A stretch of DNA of 64,000 nt from Silurus meridionalis (taxonomy: Eukaryota > Chordata > Actinopteri > Siluriformes > Siluridae): NCBI RefSeq assembly GCF_014805685.1, contig NC_060898.1, forward strand, positions 6,422,001 to 6,486,000. Direction: 5' to 3'. Positions 56,975-64,000 of the stretch are shown piece after piece. The position numbers and the translations under genes are program-made. Numbering within the stretch: position 1 is the first letter of the stretch; the number at the start of each line of letters is the position of its first letter. The notes under the pieces were generated by a model. That model had not been told where the DNA came from and did no database searches. It was given only the letters and a program-made list of their open reading frames with translations.

Positions 56975-58506
56975 TATCTCACAAAAGTTAGTGCACCCCT
57001 CACATTTCAGCAATTATTTTAGTATATCCTCTGAAGGGACAATAGTATAGAAATAAAAATGAATATAATTTATCCAATTATATTTTTTTATCCAGATATA
57101 TTTTTGTGCATCTCCTATATCAGTACAGATTTACTGTCCTCTAAAAATAACTCAACATACAGTCATTATTGTCAAAATAGCTGGCAACAAAAGTGCATAC
57201 AGCCTAAGTGAACCTGTCAAAACTGTGTCCAAACTGTCAATATTTTGTGTGCGCACCATTGTTATCTAGCACTGTCTTAATCCTCCTGGGCATGGACTTC
57301 ATCAGAGCTGCACAAATTGTTGCTGGGATCCTCTTCCACTTCTCCATAATGATATCACAGAGCTGCTGGATGTTAGACAAATAGCGCTTCTCCACCTACC
57401 GCTTGAGGATGCCTCACATGTGCTTAATAAAATTTAGGTTTAGGGTTCATACTTGGCCATACTTGCTAGTTTTTGAAGGGAGAGCATCATGTTTTGCTTC
57501 AGAATGTAATGTTGGAATCCATGTTTCCCTCAATGAACCGCAGCTCCTCAATACCAGCCCCAGACCATGATGCTACCACCACCATGCTTGACTGTAGGCA
57601 AAACACAATTTTCTTGGTTCTCCTTACCAGGGCGTCACCACACATGCTGGACACCATCTAAGCCAAACAAGTTTATCTTATTCTCATCAGACCACAGGAC
57701 ATGGTTCCAGTAATTCATGCTCTTGGACAGGTTGTCTTCAGAAAACCGTTTGTGGGCTCTCGTGAGACCACTTCTTCATTCTGGGGCAATGGCCATGCAA
57801 ACCTGCTTTTTGCAGTGAGCGGCATATGGTCTGAGCACTGACAAGCGGACCTTCCGCTTCTGCAACCTCTAAAGCAATGCTGCAGCACTCATGCGTCTGT
57901 TTTTTAAGCTAGCTTCTGCAGCTGATATACAGCAAGAGGACTCAAATTCTTTGATCGACCCTTGCGAGGCCTGTTCTGAGAGGAACCCGTCTTGGAAAAC
58001 GTCTAGTTTTCCATCCTGGCCAGTGTACTGTAACTCAGTTTCAGGGTGTTACTCATCTTATAGCCTAGGCCATCTTTGTGGAAAGCAACAATTCTAATCC
58101 TCAGAGTTCTTTGCAATGAGGTGCCATGTTGAACATCCAGTGGTCAGTATAAAAGAATTGTACTGAAAGAAGCTAAATTTAACTGCTCTAATACAAGATA
58201 CACAAATTTGTATGGTTCTGTCAAGCAGACAAAACAAACATGATGAATTGGGCATGTGGCTTTGCACGGTTAAGCGACATACAGCTTTTATCATTTGGGG
58301 TGTACTCACTTTTGTTGCCAGCTATTTAGAAAATAATGGCTGAATGTTGAGTTATTTTTAGAGGACAGTAAATCTATACTGCTATACAAGCTGCACAATC
58401 AGTACTCTAAAATATATCCAAGTTTTATTTGAATAATATTGTCCCTTGAGAAGACATACTAAAATGGTTGCTGAAATGTGAGAGGTGTACTCACTTTTGT
58501 GAGATA
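56975..58506 (-). mobile_element. Tc1-like transposon (family III), near full length
   Basis: A 1,532-bp element with long inverted repeats of about 210-230 bp. The outer repeat starts TATCTCACAAAAGTTAGTGC at 56975 and, reversed, TATCTCACAAAAGTGAGTAC at 58506. Within each arm a second copy of the ACAAAAGTG motif occurs (57187-57197 and, reversed, near 58305-58317). This is the IR/DR end organisation of some Tc1 elements. TA at each edge fits the target duplication. The minus strand carries a decayed transposase. Confidence 0.93.
57237..58127 (-). pseudogene. Tc1 transposase pseudogene (family III)
   Basis: On the minus strand an ATG at 58127 begins MAPHCKEL-type text. Recognisable stretches are a GRSKNLSPLAVYQL-like HTH end, an AQTICRSLQKAGLHGH block, NYWNHVLWSDENKINLFGL (second half of the DDE core) and VKHGGGSIMVWGW, in shifting frames. 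The C-terminal NPIEHLW block is damaged. Many stops and indels make it dead. It stays close to the family's full coding length, so it is the best reference in the window for the shorter copy at 52356-52893. The small + frames at 57473-57661 and 57891-58097 are antisense. Confidence 0.88.
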
Positions 58507-59464
58507 ATATTAAATATTTGCTCATGGCCAAATTAAGTTTTCATTAGATTCATAAAAACACCTTTGGTTAAATAATAAAAATACATAAATAAGCTGTGCA
58601 GAGCTGCACCAGGAGAAAATAAGAAGCCCTGGATAAACATCAGATATTGAAACTGTATTCAGCTGTGGAAGTCCATGCCAAAATGGGCCACCATGAGCAC
58701 AAGTACAATGGGGCAATCACTACATGACTTCTCCATTACTCCGTTCTCTAGCATTTTCCACAATTTGTCTCGAACAATTGTCGTGTTCTGTGAGGTCAGT
58801 GCGCCCGGAAAGTAGAAAAAAACATTTTTGACAACCTCATTCAGCTTTCCACCTGCCAGTGTCTATTCTCTGGGAGGGTCAGAGATGGTCTCTAAATGGG
58901 TTTTGATGTTTTTAAACTTACCTCTTCCTGAAACTGTCATGGTAGCAGAAAACCGACTCACTGTTTTTCTAAGGATTGATTTTAAGGAGGTTAAGAATTC
59001 CTTGTATGATTTTTTCCCTATACATCAATGTGTTATGATGTTAAGGAGCCAGTGATGCCTTTCCCATGTTTTAGGTCCAGAATGTACTGAATGTTTATTT
59101 GGTATTTATTAGACTTTGCGCTTCTATCCATGCTCTAGCATTTGTTTAAAATAACCATTGGTTTTCAGCCAAAAAAATATTTTTTCAAAATAAAAATACA
59201 AATTTTGGCTGAATAAAAAAATCTAAATTGGTATATGTAGTGTGCTGTATTTTTATTGTTTACTCCACAGCTTCTGACTGCAGAGCTGGCAATATTATTA
59301 TCCTCCTGTATTTGTTTTTCTTTCTAAAGACACATAAGATACCAAAAGTTGTTAAAGCACCAACGTGGTCAATAATAAAAAAAAAAATGTGTGCAATATA
59401 CAAATTTTTTTAAAGTTTACTCTCCAGCATCAACCTGCTGGCAAAGCAATTTAAACTGTTTGTG
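58507..59464. other. Non-coding AT-rich stretch
   Basis: No gene. The frames at 58522-58716 (minus), 58828-59055 and 59228-59413 have no domain. Confidence 0.5.
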
Positions 59465-59670
59465 AGGGATTAGGACAGGATAAAAAAAATGCACATGGCA
59501 TAACAAAGTTAATCAGATGAAAGCAAGACTTTGTGCAGGATAAGAGAAGGAGTCAGGAGATGATGCAATTATGTCTCTGTGGAGTCGGAAGGTGGTGCAC
59601 TGTTGCTAGAAGCATGTCCTTAGAATAATGAGGAAGCAGAGTGACAACAATTTTAACAAAGACCTTGGGA
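59465..59670. repeat. Dispersed repeat, copy 2 of 2
   Basis: Matches 54870-55075: GGACAGGA...ATGCACATGG, AGAGAAGGAGTCAGGAGATG, ATGCAATTATGTCTCTGTGG and ACAAAGACCTTGGG. It carries small indels relative to copy 1. The neighbouring LINE 3' end of copy 1 is not seen here. Confidence 0.8.
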
Positions 59671-60887
59671 TTGACTGTATAGTTCATTAAGTAGACAAAT
59701 TTTTAAAAGTGGAAAGCACCTACCTTGACTATGAGATCTCTCTTTAAAAGAGCAGCAATCATCTTCACTGATCAGTTCAGTCTGTAAGAGTGGGAGTGGG
59801 AATTCTAATCTATTTTAGAAACTTGGTCTAGACGGGGACATAAGGTAAAAAAAAAGCAAGAAAGATGGGGATGCAGCCTACTAGGATTGAGTTTACGATC
59901 TTTAAATGGAGTTTGCATGCAGGGGATAGCTACAATATAAGAGGGTTTAGTTGAACAAGTTTGTTCTTCAAACCAAGGAGCCACACCTCATCTTTAATCA
60001 AGGACTCTGGGCATCTGCTTTCACTAATTGACTGGCTAAAGGAATGTTATGCCTCAAAATGGAGTGGACTTTGTGAGAAAGTGGGACATTTTTTGAAGAC
60101 CAACTCTTGGTATATCACTTTTACTATAAGTCTTCATATACATACACTGTCTGTAACTGCACATGGTGCTGAACAAAATATGATGAATGGTAACAAAGTT
60201 GATCTAATCAGCCGAGTGTTTGCATTCAAATTTGGGCATCCTTTAAGATCTTCAACATCCTATAGCTGACTACTAAGAGAATGAAGAGAATGCAAAACTT
60301 TCTGGATTGTCTTTCAAGGTATTGACAAGTCCTTAAATCCATTACAGTCACAAGTAACAAATCACATTTTTAAGAAAAAAAAATTTTAACATGCATTTTA
60401 GCCCTTGCTTGGGAATACATTGTATTTAATTAAATAGGTTAGCATTCATTTTGCTGTATACACTGTCTGACTTTAAAAAAAGAATGAATGAACTATTCAT
60501 GAACTATGAGTTATTTAGTGGTGTTTTAGATCAAATTGTCAGCATGCCTACTCGATTTAATCCAAACATAATTTTTAAAGTGGACATCTGTGGATCTCTA
60601 AAATTGCTCATTAGGAACTGGCAGTTTTCCAAAGCTACTCAAGCTTGCTACTGTTACTCCAATAATTTTAGACCAATATGTAGGAAGTATACAACTAAAT
60701 TATTAATTCTTTTAAAAATACAGTTATCATTATTCCAGTTTTCTTGTGATTATTTGCTGAGCACTACTGCTAGGAAAGATTCTTCGCAAGCAGCATTATT
60801 CTCTCTTTTTTTGTATATACATCAAGGTTAGAGTCACAGTGGATCTAGATTCTATTGCAGGTAACAATGAACACGGGGCAGGAATAA
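59671..60887. other. Non-coding AT-rich stretch
   Basis: No gene. The frames at 59961-60269 (102 codons) and 60451-60831 (126 codons) have no recognisable domain and a composition that fits chance. Confidence 0.5.
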
Positions 60888-61500
60888 ACGTCTCTAGTTT
60901 ACATATTTTTTAGTTCCCTGGGGGGAAAACAAGACGCTGCGTCGCAACACTTCGGGATCATACCTATGTCCATAGGACGAGCCCTTGAAGGAAGTCGGAA
61001 CAACTGCTTGTCTCCTACAGCCCTCAGAGAAAAGGCTTTTCTGTGAATAAGCCTTTATTCTGTGAATTGATGGATTATCAATGATATTGCGTCTTCTTAA
61101 GAGTCCTCTGGCCGCCCCGCTCCATTTGGGGTCAGAGCGCACTCAGCCTGGAGTGTGGCAACTTTTAAAGCTTGATCCGCTGGAGTGTCCATTCAAGATT
61201 TTTGCAACGCTGCGGGTTGGTCCACCCCGCTGCGGGTTGGTCCACCCCGCTGACCTTTGTCAGATTTTATAACCTTGACCTTTGTGACACTCCTGGCCCC
61301 TCTGTCCTTCGACCTAGTTGTGCATAAACACACTAGTCAGGGACTGTTCAGTCTGCCAGTATTGGACTCCTGTTCAAAAAGCGATAGCTTCCTGTTTGTG
61401 ACGTCACCCTGCCGGGGACGCCGCACCTTCCATTAGATAGATTACACACGTGACTCAGACCTTGGACATGTAGAAGCGTTCCCTAAATTGCTGGGCACGT
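60888..61500 (+). mobile_element. DIRS1-type retrotransposon, terminal repeat joined to recombinase
   Basis: Starts with a degraded terminal repeat (ACGTCTCTAGTTTACATATT, then AACAAGACGCTGCGTCGCAA). At about 60961 it passes straight into recombinase coding text and then into the 3' region (TAGATTACACACGTGACTCA near 61436), like 34680-34710. All internal genes are missing. A 20-bp tandem duplication, TGCGGGTTGGTCCACCCCGC twice, lies at 61211-61250. The frames at 60894-61142 (minus) and 61081-61272 belong to it. Confidence 0.82.
60961..61330 (+). pseudogene. DIRS tyrosine recombinase remnant
   Basis: In one frame it reads GVRAHSAWSVATFKA, stop, then AGVSIQDFCNAAGWSTP, the block around HxxR. 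The His codon (61140-61142) is kept, but the Arg codon is TGG (61149-61151). There are several stops. The 20-bp duplication repeats the AGWSTP-coding segment and shifts the frame. Confidence 0.82.
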
Positions 61501-61689
61501 TTAACAGTCACAGTCATTTGGAGCTTATGCAAAAATGTATATTTGCAAGTATTGTGTAACAGATGTAACAGATTATTCTTCAAAGAATTTCAAGCATTGA
61601 GTTATTTATACTGGTAAAGATTTGGATGTATGATAGGCTATTTCTGTGCCAAATACACTCTTTTTGGGTTCATATAAGTTTTTAAAAGT
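61501..61689. other. Non-coding AT-rich stretch
   Basis: No gene or recognised repeat. Confidence 0.45.
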
Positions 61690-62200
61690 TTTTTAAAGAG
61701 TAAAGCCCTTCATGACATCATGAAGGGCGAAATTTCTTGTGTGGGCACTTCTCCCAGAAGACCACAAACACACAGCAACCAGAGCGAGAAGAAGAGCATG
61801 CCCATCACCGTGCTTAATTCGGCTCCTATGTTCTCGGCAATGCTGCACACGACTTGCTCGAAAAGGATTTCTCCAAAGAAGTGTGTATTTGGATGTGAGG
61901 GGAAAACAAGCTTGTTTAGTACTTACCATATTGACACGTCCTAATGTAGGCGTTGTTGCTGCTGTTGTTCTTGATGATTAATTTCAGACTCAGGATCCGA
62001 TTCTGGATCAAGTATTCATGGCTGGATCTGATTGTTAGCCATAGTTAATGTATGAGTATAAAGTTTTTGTTCCAGTTTTTCTTTTACATCTTGCAGACAA
62101 TCGCTTCACAAAAGCTGCATGTGCTCGTGACTCTTTAGCTCTGCCCACGGCAAGGCTCCAGGAGCTTGTTTTTTTTTCCGGTAGAGAAGCGTAAAGCTGT
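61690..62200 (+). repeat. Possible decayed DNA-transposon remnant with zinc-finger-like text
   Basis: The + frame at 61720-61944 ends SPKKCVFGCEGKTSLFS, which resembles the start of a C2CH (THAP-like) zinc finger. The next segment (61955-62040, TTCAGACTCAGGATCCGATT, CTGGATCAAG) and TTTAGCTCTGCCCACGGCAA near 62134 are texts I recall from dispersed fish repeats. Only the first two Cys positions can be seen. The rest of a finger is not present. The frame could also be a chance match. The antisense frame at 61693-61929 is not a gene. Confidence 0.3.
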
Positions 62201-63422
62201 ATATTTCCTTTATTAATTTGATAAAATTAAATACTTTTTAGAGATTTGAAGGATGCAAGTCTACTCTATAGGTACTCAAGATTAACTTGAGATAACTGAG
62301 GCCAAAACTGTGTGTGTTATTTCCCCTTTTGTTAAGCTATTTGCTATAGTTTATGTCGTGAAACAGCCTTATGTTTTTATGAACCTTGAAATCAATATAC
62401 CATCAAGCTACAGTGTATGATTTCGAAGTAGCATATTGTATATTTAAGTCAATCATTTACAAAAGTTTGGAAGACAGTGGTGGTGTCCACCAAGCCGAAA
62501 GGCACTACTAAACCTTCTTAGTGAATGAACACAATGCTAAGTCAGGTTCTATTCTTATCTCTTTTGACTAGATTACAGGCACTTTGGATAATTTTATGTA
62601 TGAGTTTTGAATATAGCAAAAATTACCATATGCCAAAAAGTGGTAATGGGTAACAATATTTAACTATGATATATAAGTATAATATTACATATGTACATTT
62701 CAATTTAAATACAGAAGCCAGGCTTTTAAAAGTGTGAACAAAAAGGAATCAGGTATAAGTGCCTCTTGATCAATTAAGGATTGATTTTAAAATTCTGGTT
62801 TATTCATCACGTTCTGATCCCATGCCACAATACTTCTGTTACCTTTATCATCCATACTTCCCCACTAAATTACTTAGGTTTTGATCAGTTTTTGTGGATT
62901 TCTTGTTGTAGCCATATTAAAACAAAGGCAATCATGCCTTTTTCTGTGGCAGCTTTCCTTTCCATGTGCTGTCACCTAGTTCAAAATCCACTTGTAAATC
63001 CTCCTTGAGGATTTTTATACTTTAGCTTTTACATAGGTTTATCAATTGGTTAAATATGTAAATGCAAACTTAAAGTTTCATTATGTTGACTGTTATGAAA
63101 TATTCAAACTGATGTATGAAATATGTATTTTGATTACCTTAAGTACTTAAATTAAGGTTGACTTGATTTGACGTTATATATGAGGCAGTGTTTGTTAATA
63201 CAAGGATGCAGATCTTTTTCCTTTTTTTGGACAAATACAAATCCAGCTCAGGCTGATAATATGAAAGTTGTAGGTTGTATCCTTCACTACAAACCTCTCT
63301 TATATAGCCTGACCAGGACCTTGACTCAAAGGGGGACAAAGGATAAATGTGTGACCTCTAGGGCATGGTACTAGACAGTAAATCAATAGCCCATTCATAG
63401 GATGTATGTGAGGAGTCATTCT
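62201..63422. other. Non-coding AT-rich stretch
   Basis: No gene or recognised repeat. The frames at 62781-63008, 63139-63339 (minus) and 63168-63374 have no domain. Confidence 0.5.
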
Positions 63423-63962
63423 TTAGCCATGCTGAAGTGTTAGAGGCGAGAAAAATAAATTCGTTACGACATTGACTTGACCACGTTTGTATTTCCCGTC
63501 CTGACCATGAGCTTTGTCAGTTGTGGGTTTGTAAGCAGTTGTGGTAATTAGGTAATGAGGAAAGATGTTGTTGCTAATTGTCTCTGCCTGTGAAGTGCTG
63601 GCTGCGATAGATGCTCTGTCACGAAATCGTGTGTGATAGATTGAAGAGTTTAAAGAGAGAAAGAAAATGTGGAGCCAACAAGAAGTTGTTGACAGCCCAA
63701 AGCCAGCTGGTTGTGTGATGAGTTTTGTGCAGGTTGTCACATGGAAGCCGTGTGGAAAAAGCTGCACTGAGGCGAAGGGTGATGCTAAACTGCTAAATGA
63801 TGGCGTGTGCTTATAGGCTTTGTCTGAATGGAACAAATAAGATGATCTAACGCATTGAGCATAGGATGAGGAATGAAACGCTTTGAAGGTCAATGGTAAT
63901 GTGGTAATGTGCGCAGGAGGCAAAATGGCAGACACTGCAGAACAAATAAAAACGATTTTCAT
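63423..63962 (-). other. Longest open frame in the window, function unknown
   Basis: A 179-codon uninterrupted minus-strand frame with an ATG. The translation is rich in Ser, Thr, Phe and His and nearly devoid of Glu. It has no domain, signal peptide or repeat pattern I recognise. Its length is above the local norm, but the DNA here is less AT-rich, so stops are rarer. I see no splice-site or promoter support. A chance frame is the most likely reading, with an exon of a fast-evolving gene a weak alternative. Confidence 0.2.
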
Positions 63963-64000
63963 TCATTCCTGTAGTAAGTGATGGGAGTATGTGTGGCCTC

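Noticed and set aside
60451..60831. 126-codon + frame
   Set aside because: AT-driven composition and no domain, splice or repeat support.

Overview
The window looks like a non-coding stretch of a ray-finned (teleost) fish nuclear genome. It is AT-rich and crowded with long dinucleotide microsatellites. It carries decayed copies of repeat classes typical of fish: several Tc1/mariner families, DIRS1-type tyrosine-recombinase retrotransposons, a pogo/Tigger-like element, a hAT-type MITE, RTE-like and Rex1/L2-like LINE 3' ends, tRNA-like SINE modules and solo LTRs. An otophysan host such as a catfish, characin or cyprinid is plausible from the mix, but the species cannot be fixed from sequence alone. 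I found no convincing host protein-coding exon, tRNA, rRNA or other structural RNA gene. Nearly every open frame over 60 codons is a transposon remnant, the antisense of one, a microsatellite translation, or a chance frame in AT-rich DNA.

Layout. 1-9 kb: Tc1 3' half (1.3-1.75 kb), a 500-bp A/C-only low-complexity tract, a truncated Tc1 MITE abutting an RTE-like LINE tail (3.6-4.1 kb), (TG)21, purine-rich degenerate repeats, and a LINE ORF end (8.2-8.5 kb). 9-18 kb: a solo LTR (9924-10309), two Tc1 MITE copies tail-to-tail with a telomere-like triplet inside (11.9-12.8 kb), (TA)35, a SINE-like module, and a 41-bp minisatellite (17.2 kb). 18.9-26.2 kb: an internally deleted DIRS element on the minus strand, LINE fragments, and a pogo-like element with intact ends (25.5-26.1 kb). 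26-36 kb: microsatellites, a hAT MITE with a perfect 8-bp target duplication (28375-28570), LTR-like and Tc1 fragments, a DIRS 3' half (33.5-34.8 kb), and a LINE 3' end. 36-47 kb: a Tc1 internal-deletion copy, a complete Tc1 MITE (40965-41457), two oppositely oriented DIRS fragments (41.76-43.64 kb), a Tc1 MITE split by another element (44.7-45.4 kb), and an internally deleted Tc1 transposase element (46.0-46.9 kb). 47-64 kb: more Tc1 MITEs, a Tc1 chimera (52.0-52.9 kb), a duplicated 200-bp repeat (54.9 and 59.5 kb), a near full-length Tc1 with IR/DR ends (56975-58506), and another DIRS fragment (60.9-61.5 kb).

Nothing here works together as a gene system. The history is repeated insertion, internal deletion and point decay. 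The three DIRS recombinase copies that retain the HxxR region on a readable frame have each lost it by point mutation; one 3' fragment keeps H and R but is truncated. No previously undescribed system was identified. The most interesting items are the nested and chimeric transposons, the hAT and pogo copies with clean ends, the telomere-like insertion in a Tc1 copy, and a handful of non-repeat islands that resemble conserved non-coding elements by eye and need an alignment to test.
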